Part shown: positions 36,062 to 60,281 of the stretch, piece after piece | Layout: each line of letters opens with the position of its first letter | Position numbering within the stretch: the first letter of the stretch is position 1 | Source: Balanoglossus misakiensis | Lineage: Eukaryota > Hemichordata | Direction: 5' to 3' | NCBI GenBank assembly: GCA_040954595.2 | Contig: CM082577.2 | Span: forward strand, 682,001-746,000 | DNA length: 64,000 nucleotides | The notes under the pieces: generated by a model | Databases searched by the model: none | What the model saw: only the letters and a program-made list of their open reading frames with translations | Told to the model about the DNA's origin: nothing | Made by a program: the position numbers and the translations under genes

Positions 36062-39000
36062 CTATCTGTCTCTAAACTTTGGCTTCAGTGGTCTGTCAGG
36101 TAGTGCCAAAAATGTCATCTTTGCTTCAACATTTTCCGTGCTTTCCACGACGAAATCTTGAGAAAACTAGAAAAAAAACGTTGGTTAAAATTATGCACAT
36201 GCATCATACATTAGCATTTTACTGAGCGAAAAATACTTGGGGTATGGTCACTCCTATTTAGGACGTACACGCTCTACGAATGCATGGAATTTGTCTAGTG
36301 GACTTGTACGACGTATTTAGAAAGTACGAAAATGAACGAAGGGCGGGAAAACGTCATGTTTCTGTCAGTTAGATCTAACTCTTGCATTAGACTCAAAACT
36401 CTCAAAACTCCAATACACATTTCACTTGCTCTACTCACCCTAGAAAGAAGAAGCTGGATTTCCAAAAGGGCGATTCTCCTTCCTGAAAAGTCCCAAACAT
36501 GTACATAAATCAATAATAATTAATAATTAATGAAGAACTACATAAAAATAACATTTTTAATAATAGGTCTGATTTCCACGAACATTTCATCATAGGGGTA
36601 TCTTGGCTCAAAAAGAAACAAATACAATGCCCGTTTTTATGACATGTTAACATGGCAACCATTTGCGTTTGAAATTGTTTTTTTTTTCCAAAAATCCAAA
36701 CAAATTCACAAAGGTGGTATCCTGGGTCGAAACAAAAAATGTGATGTCCATGATGATGACACACGTTTCCGTGGCAACTATTTCCGTCCTTACCGATACA
36801 CATTCTTGGCCCAAATCCAAACGGGAGTGTGGTAAAAGGATTCACGTGATCTCCGCCATCTCTCAGCCATCTTTCAGGCTTGAATTCCAACGGATCTGAA
36901 AAGTATGCGGGGTTTCTACCCATCTGATAGTACATCATGATGATTGGAGTCTGTATTGTTCAAAAACAAAATGATCAGTTACAGCTTGTGCCGTGTCTGT
37001 TGAGAGCGTATCCACTGTGGAAGTGAAGGGTAAACATGGTAAAGGCAAAGTAGGAACTCCTAGAAAATGGAATGTTGTCTGCAAGGAAGTTTTTTATTTG
37101 CACCAGAAAAACGGACAACAGCAGATAGCTAGCAGTAACCTACCCCAGCTGGAATGTTGTACCCTTGGATCGTTATGTCATTGTCCAATATCCGAGAGTT
37201 ATTGACCACTACCGGTCTTAATCTGTTGGAATCAATCATTCCATCAATTAATTAAATATCAATAGCAATAAAATTAATTACATTTTCTCAAACCCATTAT
37301 TACCACAATAACAACAAAAACAACCTAACCTATACTCCCGACTCAGAGTGACACAACTCTACCGTTACAGTCTATCTTTAATTGCATGAGACAATTCCTT
37401 TAATATCACACCCAATATTGTCCGGAAATTTATCTGTAAATAAGTGAAATATGAAGAGGATCACACGATTGCCATATTCACCTCAAAGTTTCCTTGATGA
37501 CGGCCATGACGTATGGTGCATTCTTGATGTACTTGTAAGAAACCGCTTCACCACCTGGAACAACTTTTCGGACTTCATTGTAAAGGATTTCCTGTTTCTC
37601 TTGGTTTTGCGCAAGGTAGTAGACTGCCCATTGCAATGCATTTGCTGTCTGAATGCGAAGTTGCAAAAGGAACATCATGGCAAAAGCAATGAATAAAATG
37701 TTTAACACAAAATAAACAACCGACAGAGGACAATGCTACCAATGTGGATAGTAAAAATGTGGTACATATAACCACTTTTTTCGATTTCAAATGTCAACCA
37801 TCTGCATGACCCATCTGCGGAAGCTCTAACCTCCCCTGGTTAACCTCCCCTAGGCGAGAGAGATGGGAAGGGTCCATAGAAAAAGAGGTAGTTTACCGTA
37901 TCAATCGCTCCAAGAAGAATTTCTGACATGTTAGAATAGATTTCTTCGATGGAAAGGTCACCATGGAGCAACAGGTGATCAACAATGTCTAGTTCTTCTG
38001 TTGTTGGTAACTCTCCTTTCTCTTCAAGTGATTTAAGTTTTGCCACTTTTTCATTGATGCTCTTTACTCCTACAAAAAACAACGTCACACGTCACGTGGG
38101 TTAATATAGTCGTCTCAGGTGACATAGAACATTGCACGTGACAATCCCCAGATCTCAAGCAAGCAATTGTGAAGTCGTTATGCACAAAGAAACCTTTTTC
38201 TCTCTCACACCCACCATGCATATTTTAAAACATTGTGTAAGGGATTGAAGCATAAACAATAAAACTTTATTGATGTTTTCTGAAATTATTTCTCTTCGCC
38301 ACATCTAATGGACGATAAATATTTCTTTGTGCGTGTTTTTTAAATATATTGATGAACATGAATGTTATAGACTTCTTCGTCGATCTTACCGTAATTGAAA
38401 ATGACATCCCAAGCTTTTACATGCTTGCGCCAAGGTTGTGTTTTCAAGGCAGCCTGGACATTTGCAGGAAATTTGAATAACACTACTGATGTTTCAAACA
38501 CATCTAATATCCCTCTGATAAATTGGAGGGCTTCTTCTGGTGGACTTTCACCAAGTAAGTTAAGTCGTTTGTTGAACAGAATACTTGTTATGGCTGTGAA
38601 GAAACGATGGAAGTCTGTCCGGTGAACAAAGGTACACATTTCTGAGTAATAAAACAAGATGTGCTTAGTTCTTCTAATACAGATGCCATCACTTCTCAGT
38701 TTATCATACGCAACTTGAACGTGTGGGTAAATCATGTGGATGACCATGTCGAGAATATATGGATGTGTATATTTCATTCTGTTGTGTTGACCAGCGACTA
38801 TCATGCAAATTCATTTCCAACTATTAACAGTGACTTACATTCAAGGGACCACGAGTACATTAGCAATTGAAAATCGGGTATGATGTTATCATCCTGTCGA
38901 ACTCTACGAATTTCTTTGTTGAGATCAGTTATGACGTCATTCACAACATCAGCATATTTCGGCAATTCAACTGGCCTCATCATCTTCTTATTGAAATTTG

Positions 39001-39771
39001 TCCTACTTCGGAACCACGACTGATCATTTCTGCAAAATGTATATGGAAGGGAAAAATACCGATTGATATTTTTGTTGGCGCCCCACATCTTTTCTGCATT
39101 TCAGCAATAATATTAATATTTAGGCCTACTTGTATTCTTGTCGTGTTCACAATTGTGATAAAAGATTGAAAAAGACACAACAGGATGGTGCGAATGGTCG
39201 GTATACAGTTATCGGTAGGAATTGGTCTGTTTGTTCCGCCTTATCCAGATAAATACGGTTATGAAAAATTGAAAATTACACTCTATTTTACTTACGAAGT
39301 AAGCAGTCCAAACGGGACGTCACGTCGACTTTTATAAAGCTGCCATGCGTGGTTCAAGTTATATCGCTCGCCGAATCTTTTAGGATACTTGCCTTCATTT
39401 CTACAAACATGTTCGATGTCTTTCGGGTCTGATATGTAAACCAGTGCTGTATTTCCGAACACCCTCTTGTAAACAGAACCATATTTTCTCTCCTTCTCGC
39501 CGTACCTCTCCCACGGTTTTATTTCTCTGCTTCTTGTCTGCCAACCTTTCAGGGCATAGGTTACCCTCTGAGCAAAACTGACAGAGCCCTCCCCTGGCAT
39601 TTCGCTGAATGGCTTCACAGCATCATTCCGTTGCAAAACTTGGGGATGACCTGCCGAACTGTAATTATAAAACACTGACGAAGAATTCGGGTGCAGTTTC
39701 TGTCTGAACAAAGCCCGTGAGATGCCGCAGTAGGACCAAGCTCTCAATGATACCATTCGAGCAGACGCCAT
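36062..39771 (-). CDS. Mitochondrial-clan cytochrome P450
   Basis: Haem monooxygenase of the inner mitochondrial membrane, fed electrons by adrenodoxin in this clan; substrate unknown (sterol or vitamin-D-like lipids are typical). Nine exons: 39771-39296, 39029-38839, 38593-38390, 38069-37897, 37648-37482, 37222-37144, 36950-36794, 36482-36439, 36166-36062; in-frame total 531 aa, normal for the family. Start ATG 39771 (AACATGG) opens an Arg/Ser-rich, acid-free targeting sequence. Landmarks: [14 protein letters not shown] (C helix), [16 protein letters not shown]-helix GAIDTTANALQW (about 344-355), K-helix ETLR (401-404) followed by LRPVV, FKPERW (453-458), and the haem loop [10 protein letters not shown] with Cys481. 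Basic residues after the Cys ([10 protein letters not shown]) fit adrenodoxin binding. Exon 3 must start at 38593: the longer ORF upstream of it is intronic. It resembles CYP24/CYP27-type enzymes, but I cannot name the family. Confidence 0.9.
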
Positions 39772-40147
39772 GTTGGAAAAGGTCGACAAAAAATGTAGTT
39801 CACTACCGTGTCAGTCTGGTCTGCGTACCAGCTGCTGATGGCACAGAACACCAATCAGCTGCCACGTTTAAAAAGAAACTTGGATCTTTATAAAAGTGCA
39901 TATTACCTTATTTGATATCTGATTTATTTCACAATAAATGAAAAATATAGGCCTAATGTAAACAATAACACCAGTGACCACATTTACTAAAGTAGTTTGT
40001 GACCTTGACCGACTTTCTCGGACCATATAATATATATCCTGTTATCCACGTGGTTCAAAGGTTGAAGTACACTGTACCCCAAAACAGATGAAATAGTACA
40101 CACATGCTACAGATACTTCCATTTATTTCTGACTTCAAAAAGTCAGT

Positions 40148-40153
40148 TTTATT
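40148..40153 (-). terminator. Candidate poly(A) signal, RPSA
   Basis: AATAAA on the minus strand about 210 bases past the RPSA stop. A second copy lies at 40122-40127. Confidence 0.5.
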
Positions 40154-40361
40154 CAGAAGTTTGTCCTCATGGAAAATACAGTTGAAATTCCATCTTATAT
40201 AACAACTTGTTCAGTACTTTCTTCCACACATTGGAAGATGATGCGACAAAGTTGAGATCTTAGTTGCATTGCTCATTTAGCATTCGTTTGTGTCCTTAAA
40301 CAGTACGTGGTATTTTTTTTTTCCATTTTTGGGACTCCTTCAGTTAGGGTTGCATGCCACT

Positions 40362-42239
<1,878 letters not shown>

Positions 42240-42492
42240 TGTGCTTGTATTGATCAAAAAAGTAACGGTGATCAATCTGAAAGATGACAGATGAGATAGA
42301 CTATAATCTTTACACTCTGTACATACATATTACATGTACCTACACATGTACATATGGGTATGTTGATGATCGTGTACTAAAGCTGCGGGTTATACATGTA
42401 CTATTAGTTGCGTTTGGTGACCAGAAATGAAAGCAAGGGACTAGCCAACATTCTGTTCACATAAGTGATTTCTGGGAAATGAATGTCAACTG

Positions 42493-43052
42493 GGACAAAA
42501 GAAAAAGTTAATTCCGAGCCGCGACCCCTGACCGGAAGAGCACATGCACCGCGGATCAGTCAATGGCCGACTGTACCACACGTGTCATGGAGCTACCACA
42601 GGTAGTCGGGCAATATTATAACCATTTTATCCGTTATAATTAAAAAATGTGGGTGGTACACTATTCCTTAATTAGTAAACATTTTGATTTTAGAATAAGG
42701 AAGCCATTCGAACTACTTTTATCTTATATTTTACGCTAATTTCACAGGAGCTTACTTGTAGCTTACGCCAAATAGAGATCTTGACGAAAAGAGAACCCTT
42801 TGACCTTTGAAACGGGTTTCTTTGGTTGACCTGAATGGATTCCTGTGTGATAGTTTGTGCTTGCCTTACTCAGGTGCCTAATATTTATTTACAGCATCTT
42901 ATTATGGCAAAAAGTTGACAAGTTTCATTATGCGTAAAATTAAACAAAACAGATCAAAATTATAATATTCCTAACATCCATAAAAAAAGACTATTATAGC
43001 AATTTTGAAAATAAGCATTGAAAATACTTTACGGTTGGGGGCGTTTTACAAG
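42493..43052. promoter_or_regulatory. Bidirectional promoter region between RPSA (-) and TEDC2-like (+)
   Basis: The start codons of the two divergent genes are 814 bases apart. On the RPSA strand, 42507-42493 reads CTTTTTCTTTTGTCC and 42540-42532 reads CTCTTCCGG. Both look like 5' TOP pyrimidine tracts, and the latter also contains an ETS-type CTTCCGG core, common in ribosomal-protein promoters. No TATA box is evident. The exact start sites are not determined. Confidence 0.5.
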
Positions 43053-46000
43053 ATGGCAGCGCCTAGTTTGAAAATGGAAAGGTAAGCGCATTACCACGTA
43101 TTATTACAGGTCGTGTTTGTAGTGACGACAAAACATACGGCTGTAGAAGTGTACTTGTAGTGCAGGTTGTTCCCACGGGCGCAATACGTCGCTCCGTGGT
43201 CAGTGATAAGAATATTCTTAGGTTGTATCAGTGGGGATGTCGCGGAGCCACATCTTGAGCGCCTGTGGCTGTGACGACGTCGACATGGTAACGAATCCCT
43301 AACAAATGTTACTGTCAGGTCATGTTCCCAAAACTGACGCCAACCAGTGACCATCACGGCATAACCAGAAATACAGGACCTTTCCCATCTAGAAGTACTT
43401 TGTGTCGAGTGGCAATGCTGTAAACCGCAGGCCCAAATGGAATTCTATTCAAGTTCAGGAAGGTCCTGTAGCTTTGGTTTTGCCATACATTTAATTTTTT
43501 CCAGCACAGAACACACTGTATTCTTTATGATTGTTTTCCATTTTAACAATAACAGAGTAATTAACTACTTAATTGATGTCTACCAACGGTGTGAAAAGAA
43601 AAGAGCATCAGTAGAGCATGAATGTCAAGATTTCAGAAAACTTCTGAAGCCATGGCCATCTAATCTAGATCCCACCGGCACAAAGAAAGTGGAAACATTG
43701 AATTCAGAAAACCAACCTGGCAAGGGTGGTGCTGCAGTGGATGTGATTAGTGAACAAGAAGCTGAAGATCTAAGTTTATTGGAGGATTTGCTGGGAAAAG
43801 CACAGAAAGCCAGGGAACGACAAGCAAAGGTAAAAAAAATCATCTTGTCATCTTGCCAATATTTCAAAGACAACAAAACTAATGTTTGAGCTTGAATGCC
43901 ATTCTCTTTAAAAACTGGGCTGTTCAAGATTACTCATGTACAGTAACTGTTTCTTAATTGCGATACAGTACTGACTATGAAATTGTCTCTCTTTTTGAAA
44001 TGAAAGGTTGAATCTAGGATTGCTAAGAAGGAGAAAAAGTTTTCATCCAGGCCTCCTCTGCCTCCCATAAACAAAACTGAGAAAACATCACATGTTGAGG
44101 ATAAGGAAAATACAGAAAGAATAGAAGACAAGTCACACAGTGATGGCTGTACTGCCGCTGTCATATCACAGTCATCTTTGGAGAGGATTCTTGGAATGGC
44201 TAAAGGGCAAACATCTGGCAAGGGAAACACTGCTGCTAAAGCTACAGTGAAATCTGGAGTTGTCAAGAGACCAACCTCCACCAGCAGGACTAAACCAGGT
44301 GCAGTCAGGCAGCAATACAAAACTAGCTCAGCTGAAATTGGCAAACATGCCAAATCACAACAAACGTCCAGAACAAGGGGTAATGTACCAGGCCATAAAA
44401 TTCAAGCTCAGGGGAAGAGCCAGCCTAATTCAAGGTCAGGCTCTGCTGATAGGTCAACTGCATTGAGTCAAAGGTCAAGGTCAGTGGAACGAGGAATGGA
44501 AGTTCATGCATCTGGTTCATTGCCCAACCATCCACATGTTAACTCTGTAAGGACAAGTTCCACAGTACCAACACGACCTATTACTGGATTATCGAACGAG
44601 ATTGATGGGGTGACAAGTCAAACTGAAGAACTCCACATTGAAGATTCCAGCAATACTTCCTCAGTAGAAGTGCCTAAAAATAAAGATAACTCACAGAGCA
44701 AAGATATTGAAGATAAGCAGGCTGATCAACAATTTCTACTGAGCAGAGATGGGTTTGTACATTTTACGTCATGTAGAGATACCGCATTTCAATTCCCAAC
44801 CTTTGCCAATCTGCCTGAACACAATATTACCTCTTTACACCAGAGGATGTTATCTGCAACACTTTGAACTTTTCAAAACTTCTGTCATTCAATATGGAGT
44901 GTGTTTTCCAGCAGCAGTATTGAACTTGAATTGATGTGCGTTTGTCTTCAAGGTCCACATTGTGTGTTCCTGTAAAATTGAAGAGGTTGTATTCAACGCA
45001 CCACAAATTGCAGCAGAAGATATCCACACTCATAGAAAAACAACCATCAATGAGATCTCAACAGCAGTTTATTGATAGGTTAAAATCTACTGTATCCTTT
45101 ATGATGCATCAGTTAAAATGATTCCCTTTGTAGTGAATTTCATGTTTAAAAATTATATTATGTAATGTAAGACGTATCACTTCAGCCGCTACCAATCAGC
45201 CACAGAAAACTTTTATGATGATATTTTCTTTGACCAAATAATACTTAGTTCCCTGCAGAAGCTATCAGTTTGTCAAGGGAAGATCTTGTGAGACAAGTTG
45301 AAGACATGAAGAATGAATACCATCATCTGATAGCATTGACTGAAAAGACAATCGGAGATATGGCTGAACTGACAGGTATATTGTAGACGATGTGTACCTA
45401 TCCAGGGTCACAGTCACTCACTTCTTACACTTGGAATTCTACATTCTATTATAAGAGAATTGTGGCTTGTTCATAGCTCTAAGAGCAACTTTTTGGAAGA
45501 AAGTTTGAGAAACGTATGCTCGAACCCAATTTTCAAATTGCATCAAGTGAATTTCCAATGTCTCTACAGTGACTGATCAAATGGTAAGATTTGGCAAACT
45601 TGAACAAACCATTCACCTTGATATTTGCATATCCTTTCAGAGAAATCCTCATGGCAAGAACTTTACAGAGCCAGTGTGATGATTAACCAGATCAAAGGAA
45701 GACATCAACAAATGCAGGAAGAGTTGCAGAATTTAAGTCTTGGTGAGTGTCCTGATGAAGTGAACTGGGTTGTATTTTGTGTGAAATTTGTGCAAGATAA
45801 AGACAGCATTTGCCGCAGTGGTTTGCAGAGCGCCCTCACAGTCTATTTATAAAAAGGGGCATATGCATGCAAATAGGGATCAGTCAGTTCTGGCCCCATT
45901 GTTTCATGGGCAAAGCTTGGTAAGGTATAGTCTCCCTACAAATAGATTAATTGTGTTGTAAACATAATACACAAACAGACCCTGTTTCCCAAATATTACA

Positions 46001-47071
46001 AACCTGCCCCACCATTGTGACAAATCATAGTAACAGGTTGGAGGACAGTATATCAGGACAAGTCAAAAGCACAGAGTACATGCTGGGCAGACAGAAATAG
46101 CATCATCTATCTTTAGATGTCATCCTATATGAAGTGATGATTATGTTTGCTTATTTTTTTAGGTGAGCACCAGCTGCGTGTGGGATGTCCATGTGGCGAC
46201 TGCACAATTGTTCAGAAACACCTTGGCCTGGTTGCCGTACAACAGACAGACAAGTTACTAGTACCGCCATCACTGGAGAGTAAAGGTAATATAAGAAGCT
46301 GTATAGCCAGTGTAATCACTCAGCACAGTTGGCTTTGTCTTTCTCTATTGAAAGTGTAACATCATAACATTAATCCTATTGTTGGCACCAATCCTATTAT
46401 TATTGAAAAAATAAATTGTCTTCTACATACTGCATCCTGACAACCCCTTACCTAAATGATCATTTGAATGAAATGCCATCTTTTTCCACTCATTCTATCA
46501 CAGAACTTTTTGACTCGCCATGGGAACCTGCTGGAGAGACACCTAGTAATTTGATTTATGATGACGTAAGACAATTAAAGCAGATAGTGACCTTGCAACA
46601 TGACATTGCCTTGTTACAAATACAAATGCAAATACAGAAGGTAAGAAAACAAGTCTGAAATTTTCCTTCTTGTAATTATTGTCTATCATTGTCTTATAAT
46701 CAGTAGCCACAGTTACTGATCTAAATTGATATATTAAACATGCTGGTAGTACTGGTACTAACTTCCGGATTTACACAGTGACCCGTATAAGGCTTTATAG
46801 CAACATAAAATATGCTGGTATCAACATTTTCCCACCAGTTTCATCACTTCATGAATCATTTTCCTTCTATATTGAAATTTTATAATTCTGTTTTTCCCTT
46901 TTGTTCTTTTCATAGCTAATAAGTGAAGACCTCCTTCCATTACTTCAAGACGTGAATCCAACAGATGGAGGATATATTGAATTCTACCGTAGTGTTTATG
47001 CCTTGCTCTATCACGATGGCAAAATGTTCCCAGCTGTCATCAAAGACAGTATTGATAATGATTCAGACTGA
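43053..47071 (+). CDS. TEDC2: TEDC2-like (tubulin epsilon and delta complex protein 2)
   Basis: TEDC2 works with TEDC1 and delta/epsilon-tubulin to stabilise centriole triplet microtubules. Nine exons: 43053-43081, 43556-43829, 44007-44752, 44953-45091, 45249-45375, 45641-45742, 46163-46285, 46504-46640, 46916-47071; total 610 aa in frame. N-terminal helix VINYLIDVYQRCEKKRASVE then FRKLLKPW resembles the start of vertebrate TEDC2. The middle (exon 3) is a low-complexity Ser/Thr/Lys region. The C-terminal half matches in order: SLSREDLVRQVEDM, SSWQELYRASVMINQIKGR, IYDDVRQLKQIVTLQHDIAL, LISEDLLPLLQDV, FYRSVYALLYHDGKMFPAVI. The exon 3/4 and 4/5 junctions use weak sites (GG|GTTTGT with AAG|GTCC, and ACT|GTATCC with TTAG|TTCC). 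I chose them because they alone keep the frame and family order. It is longer than the roughly 430-residue human protein because of exon 3. Confidence 0.78.
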
Positions 47072-56772
<9,701 letters not shown>

Positions 56773-57589
56773 GCTGTGTACTTTGTGCTGATCTCAGGGG
56801 AATGCTGCCACTGTCTCTATGGACTTCACAAAAAAAAATGTCAGATCTGAAACAACCAAGATTTGGCTTTCCTTGTTATCTGTTTGGCTGTATGTATTTA
56901 AAGAAAGGGGGAAAAAATTAATCTTGCCCTTTTTTCGCTTTTTGCTGAAGGCAGATAAAATCTATATAAGATAGAAATAATGGGAAACATATATAATCGT
57001 TTTTCAGATGATGAGAAAAGAATTACAGCAAAATAACTTTGAATGCATTATGTGGGGGTCAAGGGTCAGGGGTTACAGATGTGAGGAATGTTTTTTAACC
57101 AGGACTCTGTATGAAAATGAGACAGCTTAATTGGCCTTGTCTGTATCAGAACACATGAGGAGAAGAAATTGAAAGTTTAACTCTCTCCAGCATGTGTTCA
57201 AGTTGCCACATTGAGGGGAAGACTTGATTCCTGTCCAAGCCAAATCTTTGGTGGTACAGTTAGAAGTCAAAGCAAAAGCACAGCAATACATGTACTTATT
57301 CCTTACTCCTCTTGTTATTGGATGGTGTTGTTTGATTTAGATTTCCGTACAGGAAACTGTAGCAGTATTATTAAATTTGCATGTGTATGTAAGTTGACGC
57401 CGTATTTTGGGGATGGTTGGAGATATCGTTTCTATTTTGTTTTGTTTGTTTACTGGTGTTTTGGCTACCATTCCACAGTGTGACAACTGACACCAAATAT
57501 TTCGATGTACAAATTGCAGTTTAAAATGAAAAAAACACAAATTACTTCAAGCATTGTTGAGCGCTGTGGTTTGGAGCCTGCTGGAAGAC

Positions 57590-57595
57590 AATAAA
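57590..57595 (+). terminator. Candidate poly(A) signal, FOXK
   Basis: AATAAA about 820 bases downstream of the FOXK stop. A second AATAAA at 59308 would give a 2.5-kb UTR. Confidence 0.45.
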
Positions 57596-58564
57596 ATAAC
57601 ATTTGTCTTACATGTTTGATTTTTAAGTAACCAAACAATCAGGGCTCAGTTTTATTCTTTGATCAGACTTTATATTGAACCAAATCAGTTTTCTCACCGT
57701 GGAATGTTGTTTCCTATGCAGAGTGTCTTGAGAATGTTTAAAATTAAAAACATCCCCCCAAAAACTACAACTTAGCTATGACTGTATTGTCAATTGCCTG
57801 TTTACATTCTAGTAAATATTCAAGTCAAAAGGGATGGGAAAAGAGTACTATGTGTAGTCAAATCAATCTTAGTGTAAAGAAGATTGAATATTTAGCAAAC
57901 AGAATTTAAAATTAATGTTCATTTTATTGTAATCACAGTTCTCATAGGACAAGCAGAAGTGCAAGTATATTCATTCATGTATAAAAACCAAAAAACCCAA
58001 AAATACTAGCATGGCTTTTATTTTTTAAGAATTTTTTTCCAAAAAGTGAAATTAGGGTGTCTAATGGTCATCGTGATTTTCTGTATTTTTATTATTTTTG
58101 TTTTCATTTATTAAAATGTTAAGCAATGAAGAGTTTAGGTAGTAGTGAATATACAAACATTGGCAAGGATTGAAAAACTTGTCATCTTCTTTTCTAAGAT
58201 GTCAGTCATCAAAGATTTCCAGCTTGTCAAACAGGAACTGGAGATCATGATGACTTGTTTTCAAGCTTCTGTTCTGAGGAAAAAAATAAGTAGACATTGA
58301 AAAGATTTCTCACTATTTTCTAGCATGGTTGATGAACCGCACTGAAGAATCATATTTTCTACCCTCTCTGTCAGTGGTTTGACCCAATCCACAATCAAAT
58401 ACTAACAGAGAGAATATGTGTGGGGATGAAACCAAGTCAGGATGGGTGGGGAACAGGGTTATATAGTGGAGTAAGGATCAGAAATGTATTTTTATGATGT
58501 TATTACTTGTGCAGGTCTTTCATTAAATGTAGCAGATGCTGTTTGTATATGTGGCATTCAAACA

Positions 58565-58602
58565 GGGGTGGGGGGAGGGGGGAGGGAGGGGAGGGTTGAG
58601 GG
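58565..58602 (+). other. G-rich tract with G-quadruplex potential
   Basis: Six or more runs of at least three G (GGGG, GGGGGG, GGGGGG, GGG, GGGG, GGG) are separated by one to a few bases on the plus strand, which is also the FOXK transcript strand. Confidence 0.8.
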
Positions 58603-60281
58603 ACCCCAAGACCACTCATCTGAACAAACATTTTAGTTCCTTGTTGCAACCCCTGTCAAGTGTTCTTTTTTCTTGATCTCATGAAATTTGGACGAGATTG
58701 TTTATAAAAAAATATTAGTTGTTTGTGTTTACATCTTTGTTGATAATCTAGATGAATCATTTAATTATAATTATTATTATTGTTCGTTGTAGGAATACTT
58801 TGAGTCTGTTGTTTCTTTCAGAACACACTGTACTTTCCAGAAGTGTTTCAATAATGAAAATGTTTTGTTTTTATTTTTTCATTTGTGAATTATAAATGAG
58901 TTTGGAAAGTTTGATTGATTTGCATGGTAAATGTTGTCATGATATGTAGGCCAACACAAATACCAGATTACACATGGTGTTTGTGAAATTATTACAGTGG
59001 TGATTTGTTAATATGCAGTGTTGTTTCAAGCGTAGGGAAGATTGGAAATATTGCCAAAAAATGAAAAACTTTGAAATGAGAAAGATGTTTTAATTATCTT
59101 AAAAGCAAATAATGTACTCCTGTGTGTGGTGTCAAATCCATGGTCTTGTACTGTCCGGAATTTTTGTGTTGTAGAACTTTGACCCTGGGTGCGTGTTTAT
59201 TGTAAACAGTAAAAGGCAATACATGTAACGAGAGAGACAATGTAATTGGCAATTTTGTAAATTACTGCTGTTTTTGGAAGGCTCACATTGTCATTCATAC
59301 ACATTTGAATAAACCGGAACATCGCACCTGCCAAGGTATCTATAAGGGCGCCCTCTATAACATACATTTGTATTATTGTTTAGTAAAATTTGTAACAATT
59401 ATTCCCGGTATACCGTTAATCAGCCATATAAAGTTAACATAAACCAAACATTGATACAATGAAATATTTTATCCATGTATAACGATTATTTTATGTGTCA
59501 ACTGTTGCAAACAATTTTTGAATATTTTTTTTATCTTTGAAATTGTATACCATTATTCACAAGTTCTCATGTACTAATAGTTTTTTCAGCATTGAGAAGG
59601 TGTTTGCACTGTACAACTACAAACCACTGTTCTGCAAGACTCTAGGCGATACCATGAAGTTGGACAGTTATTTTGTTTAAAAAACTCTTACCTCATAGAT
59701 TTGGAGTGAAACACAGATTTGTATCTGCATGTTGAATTAACTTGAACGTAGACACGTTATGTATTAATCAAAGTGTGAATCTGTAGAGAAGTTTTGGAAG
59801 AGCACAGTTTACTGGCTTTTTTTGTCTTTGAGGATGGACAGTTCAAATTGCTTATGATGACTTTACAAATTCACTAGTAACTTGCCCGTTGTACTTTTTA
59901 CTCGTAAAAAAAGGGTCAAGATTGACCCAACAACAAAAATGACTGTGCCTAGTATTAGACAATTACGTGCTGTAATTTCGATTTGTATTTTATTCTTTTG
60001 TGCTGTCTTTCTCTCTTTCCTTTAAATGCTGTGGAGTTTTACATGTTTATGGTCATTATATATAAATAACCATACATAACAGATAACCCCATGCAGTACA
60101 GTGTATTGGACAAGTTGCCGATGTGTAGACCAGCCTGTGTACAGCTTTTTCTTTATGGATGAATCAGTAAAAAAACAACAAAAGTGGTCTTGACTTCAAG
60201 AGTGTCGTCTTCTTTTCTTTATCTGTTCTTTTACTAAGGTGTCAGAGTGGGTTTACAATTCAGTATTGGAATAGTTGACGA

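Larger units (their letters stand above)
56773..60281 (+). other. FOXK 3' UTR and intergenic DNA up to satellite array 2
   Basis: No ORF with coding character. Candidate FOXK poly(A) signals are at 57590-57595 and 59308-59313. A G-rich tract with quadruplex potential lies at 58565-58602. Confidence 0.55.

Noticed and set aside
38594-38804. Upstream extension of P450 exon 3
   Set aside because: It does not resemble P450 sequence and would put the exon 2-3 junction out of phase or create a stop codon.
44753-44867. Continuation of TEDC2-like exon 3 to the stop at 44867
   Set aside because: It would end the protein before the conserved C-terminal half encoded by five well-spliced downstream exons.
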